A model generated the notes under the pieces. That model ran no database searches. It had not been told where the DNA came from and saw only the letters and a program-made list of their open reading frames with translations. Positions 8,790 to 16,090 of a DNA stretch of 64,000 bases are shown piece after piece. The first letter of the stretch is position 1. The number at the start of each line of letters is the position of its first letter. The position numbers and the translations under genes were made by a program. The DNA comes from Streptomyces sp. NBC_00691 (lineage in GTDB: Bacteria > Actinomycetota > Actinomycetes > Streptomycetales > Streptomycetaceae): assembly GCF_036226665.1 (NCBI RefSeq), contig NZ_CP109007.1:434001-498000 (forward strand), in the 5' to 3' direction.

Positions 8790-9221
8790 TCAGAACGCGA
8801 AGGCCGCGCCTGAGTTCAGGGTGACGCCCATGGTGCAGGTGTTGGCGAAGGTGTACTCCCAGGAGGTGCGGGAGCCTTCCCACACACCGTCCACGGTGAC
8901 GGTGACGGGGTCGAAGTGCTGCGGGCACATGCGGTCCGGATCGGGCGAGGTCAGCAGACCGTCGAAGGCGCCGCGCTCCGACGTGGCCTTGAGCTCGGCG
9001 CAGGCGGCCTCGGGGGCGGGGTGGGTTCCGCCGGCGGTCGGCGCGCAGCTGAGCGTGACCGCCCGCAGGACGACGGCCGAGCTCACGTCGGAGCCCTTGC
9101 TGATGCTCAGCACGACGGCGGAGGGCGCGTACAGGCTGTCCGTCCGGGCCTCCGCGGCGCCGGCGGTGCCGGCGAGACAGAGGAGAGCGGAGGCGGAGAT
9201 CGCAGCGAAACGGCGAAGCAT
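8790..9221 (-). CDS. Subtilisin-inhibitor-like (SSI) secreted protease inhibitor
   Basis: 143 residues: a Sec signal peptide (to about residue 25), then a mature domain of about 115 residues. The SSI pattern is clear: SLYAPSAVVLSI at the mature N-terminus, LSCAP with THP, then the reactive-site loop MCPQHFDPVTVTVDGVW, and the closing AFAF. Four cysteines (59, 74, 99 and one near 129) match the two conserved disulfides. By alignment with SSI (MCP-Met-Val), the P1 residue is Gln101 and P1' is His102, an unusual choice. It should be secreted and inhibit extracellular serine proteases. The gene is monocistronic. Confidence 0.93.
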   Translation of the reverse strand: MLRRFAAISASALLCLAGTAGAAEARTDSLYAPSAVVLSISKGSDVSSAVVLRAVTLSCAPTAGGTHPAPEAACAELKATSERGAFDGLLTSPDPDRMCPQHFDPVTVTVDGVWEGSRTSWEYTFANTCTMGVTLNSGAAFAF

Positions 9222-9705
9222 GACAGTGACTCACTTTCGATTCGAAGAGTTGAGGCGGCATCTACCTTTCGATCACCGCCCCGCTTGCGCTTCGGAGTGT
9301 GTCTGACACAGAGAGCGACCGCACCTTCGCGGTCACTATCCGGACATGCGCACCCACATGCCGGTGATCGAATGAATGTTCAGCAGGTCACGCCCGATGC
9401 CGGACGGTCTCACCACGGCCCCGCACCCGCTCGCTGCAGCCCCACGGCGACCGCCGGCCTGCGCAAGGACGCGTCAGGTTTACCGACCGGTCGTTCAGTA
9501 CGACCGATTAGCGACGCTCACCCTCACCCCTATTGCCCCAAATGAGAGAAATGCCGCTTGCCGGTATGTTCTGTCACGAGGCCGCGCCTCGGCAGGCGTC
9601 CGCAGGGACCGTGCCGAATCCGAGGAATGCCTCATTTCCGTGAACACCCACAGGGGCGGGCCCGCCAGGGTCATCCCATCGGCACCATCCGGGCGGAGGA
9701 AATCC
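9222..9705. other. Intergenic region between SSI-like and hydrolase genes
   Basis: No coding frame here is convincing. The region carries the SSI-like gene's promoter side and a long upstream region for the hydrolase, including a palindromic operator-like site at 9484-9507. It is less GC-rich around 9480-9560 than its surroundings. Confidence 0.5.
9484..9507. promoter_or_regulatory. Candidate TetR-type operator
   Basis: CGACCGGTCG (9484-9493) is a perfect 10-bp palindrome, followed after 7 bases by a repeated half, CGACCGA (9501-9507). Such GACCGGTC-centred dyads are typical of TetR-family sites. It lies about 200 bp upstream of the hydrolase start. No TetR gene is in the window. Confidence 0.3.
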
Positions 9706-10536
9706 GTGGGAACGGTCCATACACAGGACGGCACCGGCATCTTCTACAAGGACTGGGGGCCACGCGACGCGCGGCCGATCGTGTTCCATCACGGCTGGCC
9801 CCTGAGCAGCGACGACTGGGACAACCAGATGCTCTTCTTCCTGGAGCACGGTTACCGCGTGATCGCCCACGACAGGCGCGGGCACGGCCGTTCCGGCCAG
9901 AGCGCGACCGGACACGACATGGACACCTACGCGGCCGACGTGACAGCGGTGACCGACGCTCTGGACCTGCGCGACGCCGTCCACATCGGCCACTCGACCG
10001 GGGGCGGCGAGGTCGCCCGGTACGTCGCCCGCGCCAAGCCGGGGCGAGTGGCGAAGGCCGTGCTCGTCGGAGCGGTCCCGCCCGTCATGGTCAGGTCCGA
10101 CTCCAACCCGGGCGGCCTGCCGATCGAGGTGTTCGACGGCTTCCGGGCCTCCCTCGTCGCCAACCGCGCCCAGTTCTACGTCGACGTCCCGGCCGGGCCG
10201 TTCTACGGCTTCAACCGCCCGGGCGCCGAGGTGTCCCAGGGCGTCATCGACAACTGGTGGCGCCAGGGCATGAGCGGCGCGGCCAACGCCCACTACCACT
10301 GCATCAAGGCGTTCTCCGAGACGGACTTCACCGAGGACCTGAAGCAGATCGATGTGCCCGTTCTCGTCGCCCACGGCACCGACGACCAGATCGTCCCCTA
10401 CGACGACTCGGCACCCCTGTCGACGAAGCTGCTGCGCAACGGCAGGCTGAAGAGCTACGAGGGTCTCCCCCACGGGATGCTGACCACGCACCCCGACACC
10501 GTGAACCCCGACCTCCTCGCCTTCGTCGAGGAGTGA
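9706..10536 (+). CDS. Alpha/beta hydrolase, non-haem chloroperoxidase/arylesterase type
   Basis: 276 residues from GTG 9706, preceded by GGAGGA at 5 bases, which decides the start against several upstream in-frame codons. Family features are FHHGWPLSSDDWDNQM (oxyanion region), RRGHGRSGQ, the nucleophile elbow GHSTGGGEVARYVAR, the acid in VLVAHGTDDQIVP, and a late His in LPHGMLTTHPD. The fold and motifs match cofactor-free haloperoxidases, which act in vivo as esterases or perhydrolases. The native substrate is unknown. It is cytosolic and has its own long leader region. Confidence 0.93.
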   Translation: MGTVHTQDGTGIFYKDWGPRDARPIVFHHGWPLSSDDWDNQMLFFLEHGYRVIAHDRRGHGRSGQSATGHDMDTYAADVTAVTDALDLRDAVHIGHSTGGGEVARYVARAKPGRVAKAVLVGAVPPVMVRSDSNPGGLPIEVFDGFRASLVANRAQFYVDVPAGPFYGFNRPGAEVSQGVIDNWWRQGMSGAANAHYHCIKAFSETDFTEDLKQIDVPVLVAHGTDDQIVPYDDSAPLSTKLLRNGRLKSYEGLPHGMLTTHPDTVNPDLLAFVEE

Positions 10537-10658
10537 GGGGGCGGAGACCGCCGCACGAGGTGCGGGGCTCCGGCGGGCGTCGCTCCCCGCGGGCCGGCTG
10601 AGGGCCGCGACCAAAGTCGTACGCGTGCCGCCGTCTCGGAGACTCTTGGCCGATGTCC

Positions 10659-10726
10659 GGCCCGGTACCGGCCTGTGAAGCTGGCCGGAAGAGCTACCGG
10701 GCCGGGCCCGTCAGGGGACGGGTCCG
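10659..10726 (+). promoter_or_regulatory. Two stacked RNA hairpins in the leader of the yqeB-like gene
   Basis: GGCCCGGTA (10659-10667) pairs with TACCGGGCC (10695-10703). Inside it, CCGGCC (10668-10673) pairs with GGCCGG (10683-10688), leaving a 6-base bulge. A second stem follows at 10704-10726 (GGGCCCGTC with GACGGGTCC, one G-U pair). They end 17 bases before the start codon. They could be a 5' leader structure or a terminator for the upstream hydrolase. Confidence 0.45.
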
Positions 10727-10743
10727 AGAGAGTGAGAGCGACG

Positions 10744-11427
10744 ATGGTCAAGCATGAACCCCCGGTCACGGTGCGCCTGCCCGACGCGTGGCTGTGGGTC
10801 GTCATCCTGCTGGGGGCTTCGCTCGGCGTCGGTGCCGCGTTCGCGGTGGGCCCGGTCGCCGACTGGACGAACCGCCTCTTCGACAGCGCACCGGGCCCGC
10901 TCAGGCTGGTGGCCGCCCTGCCGCTCGCCTGGGCCGTGCCGGTGCTGACGCTCGTCGGCGCGTCGGCCGGGGCATGGCTGGCGGGCGTCTGGCGCGCGGA
11001 GAATCCCGTGGTGGAGGTGGGCGCGGACAGCGTCGTCGTCCATGCCGACGGCGGCGGTCGCCACGTCGGACGGGCGCAGTTCGCCGAGGTGTTCACCGAC
11101 GGGCACGACCTGGTGCTGCGTGGTGCCGACGGCGAGGAGCACGTCCGCACCCGGGTCGACAGCGGCCTCGCGGGTCGCCTGCGGTCCGCGTTCGAGCGGC
11201 ACGGCTATCCCTGGTGCGGCACCGTCGACCCGCACGAGTCCGCGTACACCTCCTGGGTCGACCACACGCCGGACCTCGACGAGTCCGCCCACGCGTTGCT
11301 GCGGAAGCGCCGACGGGCGATCGAGGACGACCGGACCGGCGCCGCCGACGCGGCCCGTGAGGAGTTGTGGGCACGAGGCGTCAGCGTGCGGGACCGCGGC
11401 AAGTCCCAGCAGTACCGCACGGTGTGA
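10744..11427 (+). CDS. YqeB-family membrane protein
   Basis: 227 residues from ATG 10744. Two membrane helices lie near residues 15-40 (LWVVILLGASLGVGAAFAV) and 60-85 (ALPLAWAVPVLTLVGASAGA). They are followed by a cytosolic PH-like domain (VVEVGADSVVV, then FAEVFTDGHDLVLRGADG) and a helical C-terminus with YPWCGTVDPHESAY and ALLRKRRRAIEDD, ending in SQQYRTV. The order and motifs match Bacillus YqeB-like proteins as I recall them. Function is not known; a membrane-associated scaffold is plausible. Its leader contains strong hairpins. Confidence 0.8.
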   Translation: MVKHEPPVTVRLPDAWLWVVILLGASLGVGAAFAVGPVADWTNRLFDSAPGPLRLVAALPLAWAVPVLTLVGASAGAWLAGVWRAENPVVEVGADSVVVHADGGGRHVGRAQFAEVFTDGHDLVLRGADGEEHVRTRVDSGLAGRLRSAFERHGYPWCGTVDPHESAYTSWVDHTPDLDESAHALLRKRRRAIEDDRTGAADAAREELWARGVSVRDRGKSQQYRTV

Positions 11428-11538
11428 CCGGGAAGGCTCAGGGCTGCGAGTGGGCGTCGAGGACTCCGGGAGAGGGCGGGGCCGCGGCGGGGAGGACGAC
11501 GCGTACAGCCCCTTCGGAGACGACCCGTTGCCGACCGT

Positions 11539-13011
11539 TCACGTCGTACTCGGCGGCACCGCGCTGCCCTCGGGAAGGTACCAGCGGTGCGGCCGGATGA
11601 GCTCTCGCAGGCTGTCCGGACCCCAGGATCCCCGGGCGTACGGCTCCACCGGCGGCGGGGACTGCAGCAACGGAGCGGCCACCTCCCAGAGACGTTCGAT
11701 GCCCGCGGCGTCGGTGAAGAGGGACTGGTCACCGAGCATCGCGTCGAGGATGAGGCGCTCGTATCCCTCTAGGGCATGGTCCTGGTTGAAGGAACCGGCG
11801 TAGTCGAAGACCATCTCGGCCTGGGCCAGGCGCATGTCGGGGCCGGGCCGCTTGGCCAGGAAGCGTGCGGTGATGGTCCCGGGGTCGTCGAAGTCGATGA
11901 CCAGTTCGTTGTGGCGGCCGTCGGCGGAGTCCTGGGCGGCCGGCGGGAACATGCGCAGCGGTGGTTCGCGGAAGCCGAGGGTGATCACGTGGCGGCTCTC
12001 GGCCAGGGCCTTGCCGGAGCGGAGGTAGAAGGGGACGCCGGCCCAGCGCCAGTTGTCGATCTCCAGGCACAGGGCGGCGAGGGTCTCGGTGTCGGAGGCC
12101 GGATCGACCCCGGGTTCGGCGCGGTAGCCGTCGTACTGTCCGCGGACCACCCGGGCCGGGTCGACGGGGCGCAGGCTCTGGAAGACCTTGTCCTTCTCCG
12201 CGCGCAGGGAGTTCGCGTCGAGGGTGGCCGGCGGTTCCATGGCGACGAACCCGAGGAGCTGGAACAGGTGCGTGACGATCATGTCGCGGAAGGTGCCGGT
12301 GCCTTCGAAGAAGTGGGCGCGGCCCTGGATGTCGATGTGTTCGGGAACGTCGATCTGGACGTGGCTGATGTGGTCGCGGTTCCAGACCGGCTCGAGGAGT
12401 CCGTTGGCGAAGCGCAGGGCGAGGATGTTGTCGACGGACTCCTTGCCCAGGAAGTGATCGATGCGGAAGACGCGCGATTCGTCGAAGACGGAGTGGAGGG
12501 ACCGGTTGAGAGCGCGGGCGGAGGCGAGATCCGTGCCGAAGGGCTTCTCCACGATCACGCGGGCGTTCCGGGCGAGTCCGGAGGCACCCAGTGTCCCCAC
12601 GACGGAGGCGCACGCCTGAGGGGGGACGGCGAGGTGGTGGAGGAGCCGTGGACTGCCGCCGATCGCCCGCTCGGCCTCCTGCACGGCGGCGACGAGCGGG
12701 CCGGGATCGTCCGGGTCGGCGGCGCCGAAGGCCAGCCGGCTCTCGAAGTCCCGCCACGCGGCGCCTTCGGGCTTGGTCCGGCCGAACTCGGTGACCGCCT
12801 CGCGCGCGTGTGCGCGGAACGCGTCGTCGCCCAGGGCGACCGCCGCGGGAGCCGATCCGATGATCCGGTAGTCGTCGGGGAGCAGCCCCGCTCTGGACAG
12901 GTGGTACAGGCCCGGCAGGAGTTTGCGGCGGGCGAGGTCGCCGGTGGCACCGGAGATGACGATGACGTGGTCGTCGGGGGTGTGCCCGCCGGAGCTGGGG
13001 GGTGTGGCCAC
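11539..13011 (-). CDS. zwf: Glucose-6-phosphate 1-dehydrogenase
   Basis: 490 residues from GTG 13011, with AGGA 9 bases upstream; a longer frame to 13233 lacks support. It catalyses NADP-dependent oxidation of glucose 6-phosphate, the entry step of the oxidative pentose phosphate pathway. The N-terminal Rossmann motif is GATGDLARRKLLPGLYHL. The active-site signature is RIDHFLGKESVDNI, with Phe where Tyr is more common (DHYLGKE). KPFGTD and VQIDVPEHI are also typical. It stands alone, without tal, tkt or opcA neighbours, so it is probably a second, isolated copy of the kind Streptomyces often carry. Confidence 0.95.
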   Translation of the reverse strand: MATPPSSGGHTPDDHVIVISGATGDLARRKLLPGLYHLSRAGLLPDDYRIIGSAPAAVALGDDAFRAHAREAVTEFGRTKPEGAAWRDFESRLAFGAADPDDPGPLVAAVQEAERAIGGSPRLLHHLAVPPQACASVVGTLGASGLARNARVIVEKPFGTDLASARALNRSLHSVFDESRVFRIDHFLGKESVDNILALRFANGLLEPVWNRDHISHVQIDVPEHIDIQGRAHFFEGTGTFRDMIVTHLFQLLGFVAMEPPATLDANSLRAEKDKVFQSLRPVDPARVVRGQYDGYRAEPGVDPASDTETLAALCLEIDNWRWAGVPFYLRSGKALAESRHVITLGFREPPLRMFPPAAQDSADGRHNELVIDFDDPGTITARFLAKRPGPDMRLAQAEMVFDYAGSFNQDHALEGYERLILDAMLGDQSLFTDAAGIERLWEVAAPLLQSPPPVEPYARGSWGPDSLRELIRPHRWYLPEGSAVPPSTT

Positions 13012-13207
13012 GTCGGATCTTCCTTTCGCCACGGCCGCCGGCCCCCCGTGCGTCGCGGAGCGGGCCCTGCCGCTGAATGGTGGTGCGGCCGGGCCATCGC
13101 GCGCGCCGCCCGGCTCACCTTCATGGGCCCACTGTGGTGCCGCCGCGGGAGTCCGGCACCCCCCGGCAGGCCGACAGAGCGACGCGGTCCCGCACGGGGG
13201 TCGGGTC

Positions 13208-14098
13208 TCAGCGTGGCTCGGTGGGCTCCTCACGGGGCGGGAGAGCCGCCATGGCCCACCGGATCGTCCCCGTCAGCGCCCGCCCCGACACCCGTACGAG
13301 CCCCTCGGGCAGGTACGGCGCGGGGTGGAGGCCCAGCAGGGTGCGCGCCCAGGGTGGCAGCAACCGGACCGCGTTCGACGCGAGGACGGCGTAGGGGCCC
13401 CGCGCGGCCCACGGCAACGGGGGTTCGCGGAGTACGAAGCGGGCCGCGTCCCGGGCCTGTGCCGTGGCGCGCAGCTCGGAGCGGTAGCTCGCCAGCCGGG
13501 CGGCGAGGGCGGCACGGTCGCGCGGCGGATCGGGGACGCCGAGGGCACGGGCGACGCGGGCCGCGTCGGCGATGTACCCGTCGTAGCCGGCGCCGTCCAG
13601 CGGGTCGGCGCCGAAACGCCGGTGTGCGCGCAGGAAGCTGTCCACCTCCGCCACGTGCACCCAGCACAGCAGGTGCGGGTCGGCGGCGTGGTACGGCTCT
13701 CCGGCGGGGGTGGTTCCCCTGATCCGCTCGTGCACCGCGCGCACGCGGTCGACGGCGCTCTGGGCGTCGTCGGCGGTGCCGTAGGTCGTGACGGCGAGGA
13801 AGGTACTGGTCCGCTGGAGGCGCCCCCAGGGATCGCCCCGGAAGCCGGAGTGCCCGGCGACGGCGGCCATCGCGCGCGGGTGCAGGGACTGCAGGAGTAG
13901 CGCGCTCAGGCCTCCGACGAACATGGACGCGTCCCCGTGGACGGTGCGGATGGGCCGCTCCGGGCCGAACCAGCGGGGGCCGGGGGCGCCGTGGATACGG
14001 GCCCGGTTCTGTGGCCCGGACGGTCCGGCGACATGGCTGAAGAGGCTGGCGCCGACCCGCTCACGCAGCCCCGGACCCGACTTCCCGGTCGTGTTCAC
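13208..14098 (-). CDS. Oxygenase MpaB family protein (DUF2236)
   Basis: 296 residues from GTG 14098, preceded by GAGGA 7 bases upstream. The family pattern is present: HGDASMFVGGLSALLLQSLHPRAMAAV, GHSGFRGDPWGRLQRTSTFLAVTTYG, HLLCWVHVAEVDSFL, and a late helix with LPPWARTLLGL. These proteins resemble latex-clearing protein and MpaB, with a histidine-rich helical core that may bind haem or metal and act as an oxygenase. Substrate and cofactor are unproven. There is no signal peptide. The gene lies between zwf and a HIT-like gene, both on the same strand, without overlap. Confidence 0.85.
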   Translation of the reverse strand: MNTTGKSGPGLRERVGASLFSHVAGPSGPQNRARIHGAPGPRWFGPERPIRTVHGDASMFVGGLSALLLQSLHPRAMAAVAGHSGFRGDPWGRLQRTSTFLAVTTYGTADDAQSAVDRVRAVHERIRGTTPAGEPYHAADPHLLCWVHVAEVDSFLRAHRRFGADPLDGAGYDGYIADAARVARALGVPDPPRDRAALAARLASYRSELRATAQARDAARFVLREPPLPWAARGPYAVLASNAVRLLPPWARTLLGLHPAPYLPEGLVRVSGRALTGTIRWAMAALPPREEPTEPR

Positions 14099-14181
14099 GC
14101 CTCCATCCTCGCGCGCGAGCGACGGGAACGCCCCGCCGGCAACGCGGGTGCCCCGGTGATCAAGCGCAGGTGCCCCGGTGA

Positions 14182-14808
14182 TCAGTCGTGCGGTACGTCC
14201 CCGACGGCCGGGCGATGCCCGCCGGCCGAGGCGGCCAACGCGTCCGCCACGACCGCCGCGTCCGCGTCCGCGACATCGGCCGGGTACTCCGGCAGCAGAT
14301 CGTCCCAGACCGGCATCCACGACCCGTACAGCTGGGCCTGTCCCTCGGGCCGGGCGAAGAACCAGATGTGCAGGTGCGCGCCCCCGTCCCCGATGCGGTA
14401 GACGTGGGCTCGCGAGATGTGGGGCAGGGCCTGCACATGGCGGACGAGGTGGGCCGACAGGATCCCCAACTCGGCGGCCAGTTCGTCGGGCAGGTCGGCC
14501 ATGTCGTAGTGGTCGAGCGGATGCAGCATGAGCACCAGCGGGACGCCGACTCCCGCGATCCGCGTGAGCCGCCATCTGTCGTTGAACCAGATCCCATCGC
14601 CCCGGTCACGGCACGACTCGCAGTCCGACGGGTCCTCGCCGTGTCGCGGAGGCTCGGGCAGAACGGGCGGGCGCAGGGGCGAGACGCGCAATCCGTCCGC
14701 TTCGAACGGGCTGATGCTCCACCCCGTCATGCGCGCGAGCGGCAGCCGCTGCTCGGCGTCGGCGGCGGCGAGCGCGTGTTCGTAGAATTCGTCAGGTCGC
14801 AGAGCCAT
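14182..14808 (-). CDS. HIT-like (diadenosine-polyphosphate hydrolase type) protein
   Basis: 208 residues, starting MALRPDEFYEHALAAAD. The middle resembles HIT proteins: CESCRDRGDGIWFNDRWRL (a Cys pair that may bind zinc), VLMLHPLDHYDMADLPDELA, and GAHLHIWFFARPEGQ as the histidine motif. The triad is spaced H-x-H rather than the full H-x-H-x-H, so hydrolase or nucleotidyl transferase activity is likely but not certain. It is cytosolic. The next gene upstream on the same strand, a methyltransferase, is 50 bases away, so the two may be co-transcribed. Confidence 0.8.
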   Translation of the reverse strand: MALRPDEFYEHALAAADAEQRLPLARMTGWSISPFEADGLRVSPLRPPVLPEPPRHGEDPSDCESCRDRGDGIWFNDRWRLTRIAGVGVPLVLMLHPLDHYDMADLPDELAAELGILSAHLVRHVQALPHISRAHVYRIGDGGAHLHIWFFARPEGQAQLYGSWMPVWDDLLPEYPADVADADAAVVADALAASAGGHRPAVGDVPHD

Positions 14809-14858
14809 GCACCGAAGACTAGTTCGATGTCGTCCGGGCGCGGCTACGTGATGCCCGG

Positions 14859-15539
14859 TCAGCGCAGCCGGCGGGCGCGCAGCACGAGGTCGTCCGTGTG
14901 GTGCGCGCCGGCCCCGCCGTCGGGTGCGACGCGGGCGCGCTGCTCGTCCACCTCCACCACCCAGTCGTCGCCGAGGAGGGCCGTGACCATCGAGGGCCAG
15001 ACGTAGTCGGCCGGGTCGAAGCCGCTCTCGTCCGGATCCCGGGTGTCCATCCCCGCGTGATGGACGAGCAGCAGCACCCCTCCGACGGAGACGGCCCCGA
15101 TCAACGCGCGCTCGGCAGCGGCGTCGGGGGTGCGCAGCAGGGCCGGGTACTGGGCGGAGACCAGGTCGAAGGATCCCGGCGCGAGGGCCGCGTCCGTCAG
15201 TTCGGCGTGGACCCAGTGAACGGCGACATCCGCGTCCCGAGCGTGCCCGGCCGCCCGCTCCAGGGCCACGCCCGAGACCTCGAGCGCGGTCACGTCCCAG
15301 CCGCCGCGCGCCAGCCAGACGGCGTCCGCGCCCTCGCCGCAGCCGACGTCGAGGACCCGGCCGGGGGTGAGTCCGGCGACCTCCGCCACGAGCGCACCGT
15401 TCGGTCGGCCGCTCCAGAGTTGTTGCCGGTCGGCGTAGCGGCTGTCCCATTCCGCCCGTACGGCGGGGTCGCCGGCATAGTCGTCGAAGGGCGAGGAAGC
15501 GGCGTGCGCGGGCGTTCCCGCTGCGATGTTCTCGGTCAC
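14859..15539 (-). CDS. Class I SAM-dependent methyltransferase
   Basis: 226 residues, starting MTENIAAGTPAHAASS. Motif I is GRVLDVGCGEGADAVWLARGGWDV, followed by the acidic end of beta-2 (TALEVSG) and motif II-like FDLVSAQYPALL. The length and the N-terminal segment WDSRYADRQQLWSGRPN resemble the TehB/thiopurine-methyltransferase-like group, often acting on small molecules or toxic oxyanions. The substrate cannot be read from sequence. The stop of this gene is 50 bases from the HIT-like gene downstream. Confidence 0.9.
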   Translation of the reverse strand: MTENIAAGTPAHAASSPFDDYAGDPAVRAEWDSRYADRQQLWSGRPNGALVAEVAGLTPGRVLDVGCGEGADAVWLARGGWDVTALEVSGVALERAAGHARDADVAVHWVHAELTDAALAPGSFDLVSAQYPALLRTPDAAAERALIGAVSVGGVLLLVHHAGMDTRDPDESGFDPADYVWPSMVTALLGDDWVVEVDEQRARVAPDGGAGAHHTDDLVLRARRLR

Positions 15540-15865
15540 GGATCCACCATGCCCATCCGGCCCTTCTCGTGGCGCGAAATTTGCCGTTCCGGCAAGAAAC
15601 AGCGGCCGGGGAAGGCGTGACGGGCTTGGCCGCGTATCGGCCGACCTGTCCGACGTCTCCGGCGGTCGTCCCGGCCCCGAACCGGTCCGGCGCGGCGGGA
15701 GAGCCTTTGTGCGGCGCGCTCCTCAAGCGGCTCGACGGCGCCGACACCTCGTGGATCGTCGGGCTCCCGGTCACCGCGGCCCTCTACCGGCTGTGCGTGC
15801 GGCGCACGGCCGACCGCCGTCATGTCGATCATGCGAACTACGCGCGTCGACCTGCCCGTACGCCG
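15540..15865. other. Intergenic region upstream of the leader peptide
   Basis: A 116-codon plus-strand frame crosses this region, but its composition is irregular and I see no ribosome site or family match. I treat it as non-coding up to the promoter at 15866. It includes the methyltransferase promoter on the other strand. Confidence 0.4.
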
Positions 15866-15894
15866 TTGACGACCCCCTCCGGCTCGGCAAGACT
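15866..15894 (+). promoter_or_regulatory. Likely promoter giving a leaderless transcript
   Basis: TTGACG (15866-15871) is a near-consensus -35. After 17 bases comes AAGACT (15889-15894) as a -10. A start point 7-9 bases downstream would fall on or next to the A of ATG 15903, so the leader peptide would be translated from the very 5' end. Confidence 0.5.
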
Positions 15895-15902
15895 CCTGAC
15901 CC

Positions 15903-15995
15903 ATGCAGCCCCTCCGTGACCAGTCGGTCACCACCGTCCAGCGCCGACACGTGGACCTCGTCCGTGTCGCGAGCGCTGTCTGTCGCTGCCGCTGA
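15903..15995 (+). CDS. Cysteine-type attenuator leader peptide for the sulfatase
   Basis: A 30-codon frame from ATG to TGA ending RRHVDLVRVASAVCRCR. The Arg-His-Val-Asp-Leu core and the Cys codons near the end are the hallmark of actinobacterial putative leader peptides placed upstream of sulfur genes. Here two Cys codons (27 and 29) sit just before the stop. Ribosome stalling at Cys codons when cysteine is scarce would alter folding of the 95-base spacer and raise sulfatase expression. Downstream lies a sulfatase, a sulfur-scavenging enzyme, so the context fits. The frame is too short for ordinary gene finders. Regulation is inferred, not shown. Confidence 0.8.
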   Translation: MQPLRDQSVTTVQRRHVDLVRVASAVCRCR

Positions 15996-16090
15996 CCGGA
16001 CGTCCTTCCGCTCCCCCCGTACCCGCGTTCCCTCCGCACACCCGCACGCCGGGCCCCGGAGGCATGCCCGCACGCCCCCTGGAGATTCGT

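Noticed and set aside
15569-15919. 116-codon plus-strand frame before the leader peptide
   Set aside because: No ribosome site, irregular composition, no family match; it overlaps the likely promoter of the leader peptide.
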